From assembly GCA_019058295.1 (NCBI GenBank), contig JAHPZI010000026.1, positions 1-64,000 on the forward strand: a stretch of 64,000 nt of DNA, in the 5' to 3' direction. The notes below the pieces were generated by a model. That model was not told the DNA's origin and did no database searches. It worked only from the letters and a program-made list of their open reading frames with translations. This stretch comes from Promethearchaeota archaeon (GTDB lineage: Archaea > Asgardarchaeota > Lokiarchaeia > Sigyniarchaeales > SOKP01). Positions 26,612 through 36,289 of this stretch are shown one piece after another. Made by a program: the position numbers and the translations under genes. Within the stretch, counting starts at the first letter, position 1. Every line of letters begins with the position of its first letter.

Positions 26612-29287
26612 TCAATTCGACTTTATAAATTCAATTATTTTAGGAATTTCAGAGATTTGATCTATATAAACTTGATTTAAATTAGAAATTCCTCCTGAAA
26701 TATTTTTAATACTTTCAAACGAGTAAATTAAATTCTCTAGATAATCAATAATATCTCCCTTAAAAACCAGAATTTTATATTCTTCATTTAAATATTCGCA
26801 AATTTGCTCTATGGAAAGTTTTTCATTGATTCTTAAATTAAGAATAATATTTTCAAGATTGAGCCGACCGCAATCGCAATATGGACTATCTTTACAATTA
26901 CAATTAAATATGTCATTAATCCATTTTGTAATAAAGTTAATAAATTCTTTTGAAAATGTTTTTCTCTTCTTAATATATTCAGCATTCATTAAAGAAAGAA
27001 CGCTTGCACTAAATAAATTGTTAGAAAAATACTTCATACTTACGTTTTTAGATAAATCTGCTACGATCTTTTTAGAGATATACACATTCCTTAACGGTTT
27101 TAAGTCAAGTGCCAAATCTAATACACTTTCGATTTTATTTAATTTTAATTTTTCTATAATATCTAAACTCTGATCAACTGTAAGAAAAGATTTCGATACA
27201 GATTGTCCTAAATTAGTAGGTTTATGAATGAAATTTTCTTTTATCCTTATTAATTTTAAAGAATTTAATTTTTTTAATACTTGGTCGAGATTATACTCTT
27301 GATTAATTAATAAATCGTAGAATGCATAAATATGATCTAATTCAATTCCTTGATTAAACATTGAGATAAACGCGAGCAATTCTGTAATTGATTTATCTTC
27401 GTCAGGAATTAATTCGAAATCTTTAATTTTTCCATTTAATAATTTAATTGCTATATTTTCTTCTGTAATTTTCATTTTTGGCGAATAAACTTTCCCAGGC
27501 TCAACAAGTAAATATGTCAACCCCAAATCATGCTTTCCTAATCTACCAGCTCTTCCTAACATTTGCTCAAATTCGGCTACTGTTAACCAATTTATTCCCA
27601 TCGCTAAAGATTCGAATATTACTTGAAGCGCAGGAAGGTCTACACCTGCAGCTAAAGCTGCTGTGGCAACAACACCTGCAATTTTTTGTGATTGAAATTC
27701 TAACTCAATAACCTTTCTTTCTTCCGTTGTTAACCCACTATGGTATGATCTAACGAAAATGTTCCTATTCTGAAGATATGCTGTTAAGGCTTCGCATTTT
27801 TTTCGTGTATTTGTAAATATGATTGATTGTCCTTTAAAACCATATTTTGATTTTCTTTTAAAAGCCGCTCGCACAATTTTTGAAATTAATTGATGTTTTC
27901 TTTGTTCATTTAAAGCTAATATTAGATGGCGCTCAATTGGAACAGGCCTATTATTGTATTGAATTAAAGATGCATTTAATTTTTGTGCAAGTGTTTCTGG
28001 TTCTCCAATCGTAGCACTTAGATATAAATATTGAGAATTTCTATATAGCGACTTTAACCGAGCGATAAAACCGTCTAATAAAAAACCCCGGTCAGGATCG
28101 ATCAAGGTTTGAATTTCATCAATAATAATGGTACCAATACTTCCTAATCGCTCTTTGTTTCCACTTCTTAGTATATAATCAATTGCTTCATAAGTCGCTA
28201 TAATGATGTCGGCATTTATTAGTTCCTCTAAATTATCATCTTCTTCCTTTTTATCAAGCAAAGATTCTCCCACTCTTTTAAAAATTCTCAGATTAAGAGG
28301 TTTATACTTATTCTTGAACTCTTCTGTTCTTATATTAGCTAAAGCAACAATGGGAACCAAATATAACATTTTCTTTTTATCCATTAATATCTTTGAAACT
28401 CCTGCCAATTCTCCAACTAAAGTTTTACCTCCTGAAGTTGGCGCCATTATTAATTGATCTTTTCGGTCTGAAAGTAGACCATTATCTATAGAGATCGCTT
28501 GAATTGGTAAAAGTGTAGAAATCTCCATATTTTCTAAAATATTTTTCAAAGAACCTGGCACACTAAGATTTTTGACTTTATAATTAAGATATTTTTGGCT
28601 TACATCAGGATTCTTTTCGATGTCATATAACGTAATTTCTCTATTCCCAACAGGATTAAAATCAGATTTAAAAGCACTTAAGACTTTTTTAACATCTTTA
28701 AATTTCAAAATCATATGATTAAAGAAATTTTTTAATTTAGGGTTAATACGCTGATCCATGGATAATAGACCAATAAGCTGTGCTTCTCTTATAATGATAT
28801 CCATAGCACAATTAGAACAAATTATATCATTTTTATACGATTTTATCTGAATATTTTTATCTAATATCGTAAATTTTCCCTCATCTAAACATAATTTACA
28901 AAATGTTAATTGAGTTATCTTATCTTTATCTAATTGAAAATTTTTAAGCATCTCCATTATTGGCGCAAATTCTTTAGATTCTGTTTGACTCGAAAATGCA
29001 ATAAATTTATTTTCATCAGCAAGCAAGAATTTTTTGAAAAGGCGAGGATCTATAGGTATTTGATTTTGCTTTCCATCTTCCTGAGTTTTTGTAAATTTTA
29101 AGGGACGCATTTTATTTTTAATATCTAATCCAAATGTAACTAACCCTCTAAAGAAAGGCTCATTCACATAAGAGATGGTTTTCGAGCGCGATTTTAAATA
29201 GAAAAAATTAACATTAAACATTAACTCGATTTTTTGCTTATGTATTTTATCAATAACTATAAAGTAATTCTTTAAAGGAATAGTCAA
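26612..29287 (-). CDS. Ski2-like SF2 helicase, probably of the ASH-Ski2 group
   Basis: This is a superfamily 2 helicase of 891 residues. Helicase motifs are APTSGGKT (motif I), IIDEIQTL (motif II, DEIQ in place of DExH), LSATIG (motif III), FTNTRKKCEAL (motif IV) and QMLGRAGRLG (motif VI). About 280 N-terminal residues come first, including two CxxC pairs (FCKLC and CSNC), and a second Cys cluster lies near the C-terminus (CNCKDSPYCDCG). An N-terminal four-Cys zinc module in front of a Ski2-like core is the layout of archaeal ASH-Ski2, known to associate with the ribonuclease aRNase J. A DNA-repair role as in Hel308 is the alternative. No nuclease gene is adjacent. Confidence 0.8.
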   Translation of the reverse strand: MTIPLKNYFIVIDKIHKQKIELMFNVNFFYLKSRSKTISYVNEPFFRGLVTFGLDIKNKMRPLKFTKTQEDGKQNQIPIDPRLFKKFLLADENKFIAFSSQTESKEFAPIMEMLKNFQLDKDKITQLTFCKLCLDEGKFTILDKNIQIKSYKNDIICSNCAMDIIIREAQLIGLLSMDQRINPKLKNFFNHMILKFKDVKKVLSAFKSDFNPVGNREITLYDIEKNPDVSQKYLNYKVKNLSVPGSLKNILENMEISTLLPIQAISIDNGLLSDRKDQLIMAPTSGGKTLVGELAGVSKILMDKKKMLYLVPIVALANIRTEEFKNKYKPLNLRIFKRVGESLLDKKEEDDNLEELINADIIIATYEAIDYILRSGNKERLGSIGTIIIDEIQTLIDPDRGFLLDGFIARLKSLYRNSQYLYLSATIGEPETLAQKLNASLIQYNNRPVPIERHLILALNEQRKHQLISKIVRAAFKRKSKYGFKGQSIIFTNTRKKCEALTAYLQNRNIFVRSYHSGLTTEERKVIELEFQSQKIAGVVATAALAAGVDLPALQVIFESLAMGINWLTVAEFEQMLGRAGRLGKHDLGLTYLLVEPGKVYSPKMKITEENIAIKLLNGKIKDFELIPDEDKSITELLAFISMFNQGIELDHIYAFYDLLINQEYNLDQVLKKLNSLKLIRIKENFIHKPTNLGQSVSKSFLTVDQSLDIIEKLKLNKIESVLDLALDLKPLRNVYISKKIVADLSKNVSMKYFSNNLFSASVLSLMNAEYIKKRKTFSKEFINFITKWINDIFNCNCKDSPYCDCGRLNLENIILNLRINEKLSIEQICEYLNEEYKILVFKGDIIDYLENLIYSFESIKNISGGISNLNQVYIDQISEIPKIIEFIKSN

Positions 29288-29563
29288 GTGTTAACACAGC
29301 TAAAAGTTTTATAAATTTAAATCAGTATATAATGCTATAAGGATTTATCGAATGTTAATTTTATTATTTCTTAATAATAAAAATGTTCCTAAAAATTATA
29401 TTGAAAATATACTATATTGGTATATCTGGGTAGTTTAAAATATATTTAATGTTGTAACTTCTCATGTTTTTAGAGGAAATAAGCCTAATCTGAAAATATT
29501 TATAAATTAATAAAAATAAATAAAAATTACATTAATGGAATTTTTTTCCAGTGCGGTGAAAAC

Positions 29564-31129
29564 ATGTCGAGAAGAAATATAAATATAGTCATAATTTTGA
29601 TTTTAGGGATTCTTTTTTGCTCGGTTTGTTTTTCAATAAATATAAGTTATAAAAATGAAAATAGAATAAAACAAGATGAAAAATCTATAATTGAAAGGCA
29701 ACCAATAGAACAATCTTTAGACACTACTACTAATAACAAAAATGAAATAGATACAAACATAGATCCTACCAGTACGGTTTCTTATGATTTACAAACTGGA
29801 ATTGAAACAATAATTCCAAGTAAATCATATTCGAAATTGAATAAAGAATCATATTTTAATATAGCAGAACCAATTGTAAATCCATCATCCGCAGAAAAGA
29901 CTTCTCTTATTGAAAATAGTATAAAAAAATCTGAAGATGAAATTATTATAAATGATGTAATACTTCCTGATGACAGAGAAAGAGAGACTTCAACAACCAT
30001 TTACCCTTTGAGCACTATATGTAAACTATATATAACAGCTGCTGATAATGACGAATACCATGGATCAGGATTTTTAGTTGATAGTTATCATGTCTTAACA
30101 GCAGGGCATTGCGTCTTCATCCATGATCATGGTGGTTGGGTTAGATCCATAGAAGTTGTCCCAGGAAAGGATTTCAATAATGAACCTTATGGTCGTGCAT
30201 ATTATACAACTTCTAGATCTTATACTGCTTGGACAATTGATGAAAATCAAAATCACGATTGGGCCCTTATAACACTTGATCGTCTTATAGGAGCAGATAC
30301 AGGTATTATGCCATTCCGAACATTTGATATTGCAAATCCTGTATATAGTGGACCTTTAAGCGTAGCAGGATATCCGACAGATTATCCATTTATTGGATCC
30401 CTCTATGAAGGTGAATTCATGCTTAGTTCTACCGAAAGCGGTGTTTCGGTTAGCGATACCATTCATTGGTATAATATGGACACTTATGGCGGAATGAGTG
30501 GCGGTCCTGTTTGGAGAGAGGAAAGTCCAGGTAATCTTTATGCGCTCTCAATCCATGCATATGGAAATAATGATGGGACTGGTCTCAACCATGGAACCCG
30601 AATAAATGAAGAGAAATTCAATCGGCTTCATGCTTGGTTAAGGGAAGATGCAATTCCTGATATGGTAAAGTCTGATGCTGGATGTTCTTCATCTCCAGTT
30701 GGAGGTAATAGAGAATTAGAAGCTTGGTGTGAAGTCAGAAATATTGGTTCTGGTGAAACAGGTGAAATTACAGTTAAATATTACGCATCAGAAGATAAAA
30801 AAATCAAAGATTCTGATACACTTCTTGGAAAAGACACAATCTCATCAATACCTCCTCTTGATATTGTAAAATCTTCTTGGAAAGGTCATATTTATGATCT
30901 TCCGGAAGGAGAATATTATATAGGCTTCATTATAGATGAGAATGATGATATTATTGAGTTTGATGAAGACAATAATAAAGGGTTATGTAGCTCTGATCCA
31001 ATTAAAGTGAGATACGATTTTATCATTCAGTTTTTTACATCGGTTCCTGGATTTATAACAATTGGTAGTGTTGCTCTTATTTCAATAGGTACTATTTTAG
31101 TTGAGAAAAAATTAATTGTTAAAAGATAA
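29564..31129 (+). CDS. Membrane-anchored trypsin-like serine protease with CARDB domain
   Basis: This is an extracellular S1/V8-like (glutamyl endopeptidase type) serine protease. A signal anchor (residues 8-28) is followed by a low-complexity stretch to about 150. The protease domain has the catalytic His in LTAGHCVF, Asp in HDWALITLD and Ser in GGMSGGPVW. A CARDB-like beta domain follows (about 370-480, AWCEVRNIGSGETGEITVKYYAS ... DEDNNKG). The C-terminus is PGFITIGSVALISIGTIL plus a basic tail, a membrane anchor. The long spacer may be a propeptide. The start ATG has GGTGA upstream. The next gene, a small membrane protein, may be co-transcribed. Confidence 0.88.
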   Translation: MSRRNINIVIILILGILFCSVCFSINISYKNENRIKQDEKSIIERQPIEQSLDTTTNNKNEIDTNIDPTSTVSYDLQTGIETIIPSKSYSKLNKESYFNIAEPIVNPSSAEKTSLIENSIKKSEDEIIINDVILPDDRERETSTTIYPLSTICKLYITAADNDEYHGSGFLVDSYHVLTAGHCVFIHDHGGWVRSIEVVPGKDFNNEPYGRAYYTTSRSYTAWTIDENQNHDWALITLDRLIGADTGIMPFRTFDIANPVYSGPLSVAGYPTDYPFIGSLYEGEFMLSSTESGVSVSDTIHWYNMDTYGGMSGGPVWREESPGNLYALSIHAYGNNDGTGLNHGTRINEEKFNRLHAWLREDAIPDMVKSDAGCSSSPVGGNRELEAWCEVRNIGSGETGEITVKYYASEDKKIKDSDTLLGKDTISSIPPLDIVKSSWKGHIYDLPEGEYYIGFIIDENDDIIEFDEDNNKGLCSSDPIKVRYDFIIQFFTSVPGFITIGSVALISIGTILVEKKLIVKR

Positions 31130-31148
31130 AATTGATGAGGCAATTTTT

Positions 31149-31547
31149 ATGAAATTTAAAGTAAATATAACGAAAATTATTGGAGTAATAATCGGTCTTG
31201 TTGGAGTAATAATTGCAATAATTTTATTGATACCAGGTCTTCAGCCTATGATGGCATGGACAGATGGTTCTAATAATCAAACGATACTTTCGGGATATCT
31301 AATACTTACAATTTTAATAGCTTGGGTCGTTGCGATTGTTGGTGTTGTCTTAGGATTTTTAACAGAACGATATGGCGGTCTTTTTTTCATAGTAGCTGCT
31401 GGTATTTGCATCGGAATCTTTTCATATTGCTTCATTTCTTCATTCGATAGCCCTGATCCCTCTGTTTTTAGCCTTGTGACTATTCCTTTTGGGGGGTTTC
31501 TTTACTTGGTTGGAGGAATAATTACTATTTTAGGAGAGAAAAAATAA
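31149..31547 (+). CDS. Small four-helix membrane protein
   Basis: This is a 132-residue protein with four predicted membrane helices (IIGVIIGLVGVIIAIILLIPG, YLILTILIAWVVAIVGVVLGF, FFIVAAGICIGIFSYCFI, and IPFGGFLYLVGGIITIL) and short loops. ATG at 31149 is chosen because GATGAGG lies about eight bases upstream; the ORF track start at 31116 overlaps the protease gene. It follows the serine protease by 19 bases, so the two are likely one transcript. I do not recognise the family. Confidence 0.65.
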   Translation: MKFKVNITKIIGVIIGLVGVIIAIILLIPGLQPMMAWTDGSNNQTILSGYLILTILIAWVVAIVGVVLGFLTERYGGLFFIVAAGICIGIFSYCFISSFDSPDPSVFSLVTIPFGGFLYLVGGIITILGEKK

Positions 31548-31672
31548 TAATCCTTTTTTCACTCATAATTTTTCTTTTAAAATTATTTTAAGAAGAAATA
31601 AAAAGTTGCATAACAAACAGTTTTAAAGATCAAAAGTGAATAAAATAAGAAATATAAATCAATATATAAAGT

Positions 31673-31834
31673 TTAAAAGCCAAAGATTTGTTTAATTTTA
31701 TCATAAACTCCTTTTATTTGTCTAAGTTTAGTCTCATCACCCAAGTTTAAAAAATGCTCAATCCATTGGGCTAAACCACCTTGTTTAATCCAATCTATAA
31801 AGTATTGTACAGCTTGTTTATCTGCGTCCGACAT
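31673..31834 (-). CDS. Small hypothetical protein (53 aa)
   Basis: This ORF is too short for the ORF track: ATG at 31834, stop at 31673. The product begins MSDADKQAVQYFIDWIKQGG and ends DKIKQIFGF. It is charged and helix-prone, with regularly spaced hydrophobic residues and no membrane segment. It stands alone in the 430-base gap between the small membrane protein and the DnaJ-zinc protein, and its composition is protein-like rather than that of the AT-rich spacer around it. The SD match is weak. No function can be assigned. Confidence 0.5.
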   Translation of the reverse strand: MSDADKQAVQYFIDWIKQGGLAQWIEHFLNLGDETKLRQIKGVYDKIKQIFGF

Positions 31835-31974
31835 AGTTACTCAAAGATAATTTTAATTTTCTTATATTATTTATTAATTTAAAGTTCTTATTATAAAAAA
31901 AATATAACATATTATACTTATAATTTTTTATAAAAAAGAAAATGATTTTTTTTAAATAATGGAGAAAATAAAAT

Positions 31975-32934
31975 ATGCCAGATGTAAGAATTAAGACTCC
32001 AAACCTCGATGATATTTTCGAGAGATGGAAAAATAAAGCAGGAAGGACGCAACGTAAACAAATGGAGAAACAATTTGGCACAAAAGGCTCTGTGTTCACA
32101 TTAGATGCGATATCTGCTGCTGAATATGTAACCCCGCCTGCCCTTAAAGGAGCAGCTATTTATTTTTCAATAAAAAAAACTGTTGCGGCTTCTTCGGTTA
32201 AAGAAGAAAACATAGTCCTCGCACCAAGATTAGGTCGTGAAACTTTTTATTCTTTCAAAGGAAGCAGGGATATTGATAAGGACAATTGGAAAGGTAATGA
32301 TGAAGTGCCAATGTTTGAGTCAATACAACCAGTTCCATGTAAAACTTGCCGAGGCAATGGATATATTGAAAATAAATGTAAGGCGTGTAAGGGTACAGGA
32401 AAAATTGTAGAAAATTGGGTAGTTCTCGTAGGAGAAGAACAGAAAAAAGAAAAAAAAACATTTGAATATCCATGTGGAAATTGTTATGGCACGGGCAAAT
32501 TACCAACTCCGTGTAAAGAATGTGGAGGCCATAAAAATCTCTATAAGTATGAAATTCTCCCAGTTCCTTTCAAAACGGTTGCAATGGGTATACCTATACT
32601 TCACAGCAGTTTACAAACTAAATATGAAAAAGAAATGGGAAAAGATCTACAGGAACTCATTGAAAAAGTAGAAGGTATAAAGTTTAGCGATTTCAAAGAG
32701 CTTAACGCCAAAGCAGAAGGATCCTTAGGTTATTGGGATAAAAATGTTAAGAAAACAATTAGTGCAGCAGGAAGTGATTACAAAACCCACGATAAAGATA
32801 AAGACACAAAAATCCAATCTCAAATATATCTCTATCCTATGGTTAAGCTCAATTGTAAATCGAAGCGGGGAAAATCATTCGAAATCTTCAGTATAGGGTC
32901 TGATCAAAACTTTATGATATATTCCAATTTTTAA
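31975..32934 (+). CDS. DnaJ-type CXXCXGXG zinc protein lacking a J domain
   Basis: This 319-residue protein contains the four-motif cysteine-rich zinc domain of DnaJ in the middle (about residues 121-185): CKTCRGNG, CKACKGTG, CGNCYGTG and a degenerate CKECGGHK. Between motifs two and three there is a lysine-rich insert. The N-terminal part has no HPD-bearing J domain; instead it begins PDVRIKTPNLDDIFERWKNKAG. The C-terminal part does not obviously match the DnaJ client-binding domains. It may be a stand-alone zinc chaperone or binding protein. No DnaK or GrpE is nearby. Confidence 0.75.
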   Translation: MPDVRIKTPNLDDIFERWKNKAGRTQRKQMEKQFGTKGSVFTLDAISAAEYVTPPALKGAAIYFSIKKTVAASSVKEENIVLAPRLGRETFYSFKGSRDIDKDNWKGNDEVPMFESIQPVPCKTCRGNGYIENKCKACKGTGKIVENWVVLVGEEQKKEKKTFEYPCGNCYGTGKLPTPCKECGGHKNLYKYEILPVPFKTVAMGIPILHSSLQTKYEKEMGKDLQELIEKVEGIKFSDFKELNAKAEGSLGYWDKNVKKTISAAGSDYKTHDKDKDTKIQSQIYLYPMVKLNCKSKRGKSFEIFSIGSDQNFMIYSNF

Positions 32935-33041
32935 TTTTTAGTTAAAATTTTTTTTTATTTTTTATATATTATTGATAAGCATTTACTAAATCTAGCTTTA
33001 AACTTAGGTTTCATCTTTTTAAAAAATAATTTTCTGATATA

Positions 33042-33707
33042 ATGGAGTTAATAGCTGTATCTTGGAGTGGAGGTAAAGATAGCACATTAGCGCTTTATTA
33101 TTCACTGTTGGAAAAAAAATATGAAGTTAATTCATTACTGACAACATTCTCTGCGGAATATAATAGAACAAGTATGCATGGTATAAGGATTGATTTATTA
33201 GAAAAACAAATCCAATCTATTGGGATACCTGTTAATTTAATTTCTCTTCCTAAGGATGTTAGTAATGATAAATATGAGGAAATTATGAGAAAAGAAATGA
33301 TTACTCTTAAATCTCACCAAGTTTTAAGTGTTGTGTTTGGAGATATATTTTTAGAAGATCTACGTGAACAAAGAGAATCCAATCTTTCTAAAATTGGAAT
33401 GAAAGCGTTATTTCCGCTTTGGCGTAAAAATTCAAGAGAATTGGCTAGAGAATTTATAGATTTAGGATTTAAAGCAATTATAGCTTGTGTAGATTCAACT
33501 TATCTTAATGATTCTTATGTTGGACAAATATATAATGATAATTTCTTATCATCACTACCTTCAAATGTGGATCCTTGTGGAGAGAACGGAGAATTCCACA
33601 CATTCGTATTTGATGGACCGATTTTCTCTTATCCAATAAAATTTAAGAAAGGAAAAATTGTTTTGCGAGAAGAACGCTTTTACTATATTGATTTGATTCC
33701 ACAATAG
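33042..33707 (+). CDS. dph6: Diphthine-ammonia ligase (Dph6/ATP-PPase family)
   Basis: It probably catalyses the last step of diphthamide synthesis on elongation factor 2, ATP-dependent amidation of diphthine. The PP-loop is SWSGGKDSTLAL at residues 8-19. Family signatures MHGIR, VVFGDIFLEDLR, PLWRK and CGENGEFHTFVFDGPIF are present. The length of 221 matches the single-domain archaeal members. ATG start. No other dph gene is in the window. Confidence 0.92.
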   Translation: MELIAVSWSGGKDSTLALYYSLLEKKYEVNSLLTTFSAEYNRTSMHGIRIDLLEKQIQSIGIPVNLISLPKDVSNDKYEEIMRKEMITLKSHQVLSVVFGDIFLEDLREQRESNLSKIGMKALFPLWRKNSRELAREFIDLGFKAIIACVDSTYLNDSYVGQIYNDNFLSSLPSNVDPCGENGEFHTFVFDGPIFSYPIKFKKGKIVLREERFYYIDLIPQ

Positions 33708-33771
33708 ATTAGTTTCATTATTAAAATATTTATATGATCGTAATCCTTAATTCTTATAATTAAAAATTGAG

Positions 33772-34500
33772 TTGAAAATAATGTTAATTGATCCAAAAGT
33801 AACTAAATTGTCAATCTTTAATGGTGGCGGTGGTATTGTAGAGAGAGAAATTAAGCTTACCTTAAGCCAAGGAGCGAATGAATTTGAAATTGCGAATGTG
33901 CCCGCGAGTTTTAATCCTAATTCTGCTGACATAAAATTAGAATATGTTTCTCCCGGTGATAAAGATCTTATAACATTACAGCAAACAATCGTTTCTTTAC
34001 CAGATGTAAATACATCCCAACAAATAATTGACCGTGAAAAATCAGCAGCGACTAATATTATAACTTATAGTATCGATTTTACACGTGAATTACGAGAAAA
34101 AGTATCTGAAATTTGTGAAGCAAGTTCATATAGGACATATGCAGATATGAAGGGCACCTTTAATTTTATTATAAATTCAAAGATAAACGGCGAGGTTATT
34201 GTAAAAATTCTATATTTTATCGCAGATCTTCGAATTAAATGGGAAACCACACTTCAAGTAAATATTAATGATGATGGGAACTCTGCTGAAATAGAAGCAT
34301 ATCTTGTTGTAGATAATCAAACAGGATTTTCTTATGAAGATGTAGAATTAGGATTTGCGATCTTTGAGCTTCCTAGGACTACTTTTGAAACAACTGGAGC
34401 AGATTTTGATTTTGCTGCTAACATGCCCGTGGAACAACAAGCTTTTTCGGAGTTAAGTAAGCAAAAGAGAACACAAAGAATGAGAAATTTAATGTTATGA
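33772..34500 (+). CDS. DUF4139/DUF4140-like beta protein, N-terminal partner
   Basis: The opening LSIFNGGGGIVEREIKLTLSQGANEFEIANVPASFNPNSADIKL has the pattern of the N-terminal domain of DUF4139 (mucoidy inhibitor A-like) proteins. A short helical part (residues 85-125) and a strand-rich domain with KILYFIADLRIKWETTLQVNI, which recalls the 'Y.v..a.W.p.Y' region of DUF4139, follow. It ends 11 bases before the next gene, which looks like the rest of such a protein. The start is TTG 33772 or the ATG three codons later. Function unknown. Confidence 0.6.
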   Translation: MKIMLIDPKVTKLSIFNGGGGIVEREIKLTLSQGANEFEIANVPASFNPNSADIKLEYVSPGDKDLITLQQTIVSLPDVNTSQQIIDREKSAATNIITYSIDFTRELREKVSEICEASSYRTYADMKGTFNFIINSKINGEVIVKILYFIADLRIKWETTLQVNINDDGNSAEIEAYLVVDNQTGFSYEDVELGFAIFELPRTTFETTGADFDFAANMPVEQQAFSELSKQKRTQRMRNLML

Positions 34501-34511
34501 GGTGATAAAAA

Positions 34512-35198
34512 GTGAAAGCAAATATACCTACTCGGAATAAAATTAAATTAAATTGGTTTAAATCGAAAGCAAATCTTGATATTGAACGAAATATAAATAT
34601 ACAATACGATGCAAGTAGTGTTACATATAATAAACACAATTGGGAGGTCTCTGTAAAATATGTCCTTGTTAAGCAAGGAGATCCTAAAGAAATCCCTGTA
34701 AATTCCCCTATGACTCTGTATAAAGGTGGACTTCCATTTTTATTTCTCTCTACAGCAGGGATTATTGGGAATAAGATTATTTCTGAAGAACTTATAGATG
34801 ATGATATAAAAATTGATGATGATATTGTACAGATAATAGAGGGCGAAGAAAAGGTAACTTATGAAGATGCGAGTGACCCAAAACAACATATTGAAGTAAG
34901 AACTCGATTTGATAAGATTTCTCGAAGAATTACTATTGAAAACAAATTAGATAATGAAATTGACTTAGTCTTTGACTTCAAACAAACGAAAGACATCACC
35001 TTTGTTAAGGCAACTCCAGAACCCTCTACAATAGAAGAGCCCGATTATAAATTTGAGATTAAAATTCCATCTGAAGAAAAATCAAGAATAACCTTGGAAC
35101 TTCAAGCTAAAATCGTAAAGCGAGTGACAAAAATTAAACCTGAATTTATAAGAATCCCAAAAGTCAAACCTGAATTAATAAAAAAAGAAGGACAATAA
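34512..35198 (+). CDS. DUF4139-like beta protein, C-terminal partner
   Basis: This is a 228-residue, mostly beta protein: VSVKYVLVKQGDPKEIPVNSP, YKGGLPFLFLSTAGIIG, then RRITIENKLDNEIDLVFDF and a tail of repeated IKPEFIRIPKVKPELI. The layout fits the carboxy-terminal beta domains of DUF4139 proteins (ITIENxxxxxixv is typical). The start GTG follows GAGGTG by seven bases. Together with the preceding gene it looks like a protein family divided over two genes. It is followed by DUF2804 after 28 bases, so the three probably form an operon. Confidence 0.55.
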   Translation: MKANIPTRNKIKLNWFKSKANLDIERNINIQYDASSVTYNKHNWEVSVKYVLVKQGDPKEIPVNSPMTLYKGGLPFLFLSTAGIIGNKIISEELIDDDIKIDDDIVQIIEGEEKVTYEDASDPKQHIEVRTRFDKISRRITIENKLDNEIDLVFDFKQTKDITFVKATPEPSTIEEPDYKFEIKIPSEEKSRITLELQAKIVKRVTKIKPEFIRIPKVKPELIKKEGQ

Positions 35199-35226
35199 CT
35201 AAGAAAACAAATAAAGATTTGATAAA

Positions 35227-36246
35227 ATGGGCAAACAAAACGAAATCATTGAACCATCAAATTTATTTGAAAAAGATGGAACACTTGTACAGAGGGGGTG
35301 GGGGAGAAAACCGCTTTTAACCTACAACAAAGAAGATATTAGAGCAAAAAAGTATCGAATTAAAGAATGGGACCATTATTCGATTTTAAATAAAGAATTT
35401 GGATTACAAGTAACTATTGCTAGTATTGGTTACTTAAGATTGATGGGATTTACTTGGCTCGATTTTATAGATCAGGTTAGATTTGGCAAAGATATGATTC
35501 AACCTTTCAAACATATAGATTTACCTAGAAGCTCGTTAGAAGAAAGTGATATCATTTTTCCTAGTAAAAAACTGAATGCCAGCATTTCTACTCGTAAGGG
35601 TAAAAGAATAATTACGATAGATCATCCAAAATTTGATAATAGAGGATTAAAAGGAGAAATTATCCTTTATGATGATCCTAAGTTTGATAACACTGTCGTT
35701 GTTACCGGGTATGACGATCCTAAAAGGTTTTATTATAATCATAAGGTTAACTATATGCCAGCAGAAGGTACAATGCAATTGGGCAATAAATCTTATACTT
35801 TCGACCCAGAAACTTCGTTTGGGCTTTTAGATTGGGGCCGAGGTGTATGGCCATACCGAACTCATTGGTTATGGGGTTCTGCTTGTGGTAAAGTAGATGG
35901 TGTACCAGTGGCCTTTAATATTGGTTATGGCTTTGGCGACCTTTCAACCCATACAGAAAATATCATATTTTACGATGGAAAAGCCCACAAAATTGATGAG
36001 GTTACGTTCCATCACGAGAATCGAGATCCAAAAAAACCTTGGCAATTTACTAGCAATGATGATAGATTCAACATGGTCTTGAATCCACTTATTCCACAAG
36101 AAGCAAAGTTAAATCTTGGAATCATTAAGTTAGATACTTCAATTCTTCATGGGCTCTATTCCGGGGATATCGTTCTAGATAATGGTGAGAAAATTCACAT
36201 TGATGAGATGTTGGGACACGCTGAGGACATCTACTGGAAATGGTAA
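35227..36246 (+). CDS. DUF2804 family protein
   Basis: This 339-residue protein matches DUF2804 through GLLDWGRGVWPYRTHWLWGS, NIGYGFGD and TENIIFYDGKAHKID, and through the lipocalin/tocopherol-cyclase-like beta-rich layout. No membrane segments or signal peptide are visible. The biochemical function of the family is not established. It is the last gene of the probable operon with the DUF4139-like pair. Confidence 0.85.
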   Translation: MGKQNEIIEPSNLFEKDGTLVQRGWGRKPLLTYNKEDIRAKKYRIKEWDHYSILNKEFGLQVTIASIGYLRLMGFTWLDFIDQVRFGKDMIQPFKHIDLPRSSLEESDIIFPSKKLNASISTRKGKRIITIDHPKFDNRGLKGEIILYDDPKFDNTVVVTGYDDPKRFYYNHKVNYMPAEGTMQLGNKSYTFDPETSFGLLDWGRGVWPYRTHWLWGSACGKVDGVPVAFNIGYGFGDLSTHTENIIFYDGKAHKIDEVTFHHENRDPKKPWQFTSNDDRFNMVLNPLIPQEAKLNLGIIKLDTSILHGLYSGDIVLDNGEKIHIDEMLGHAEDIYWKW

Positions 36247-36289
36247 AAGAAAAAATATTATCAACTATTAGCGTTAGAAATAGAAGAAA

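Noticed and set aside
29288-29297. Palindrome GTGTTAACAC just upstream of the helicase start
   Set aside because: A single 10-base palindrome with no second copy seen; not enough to claim an operator.
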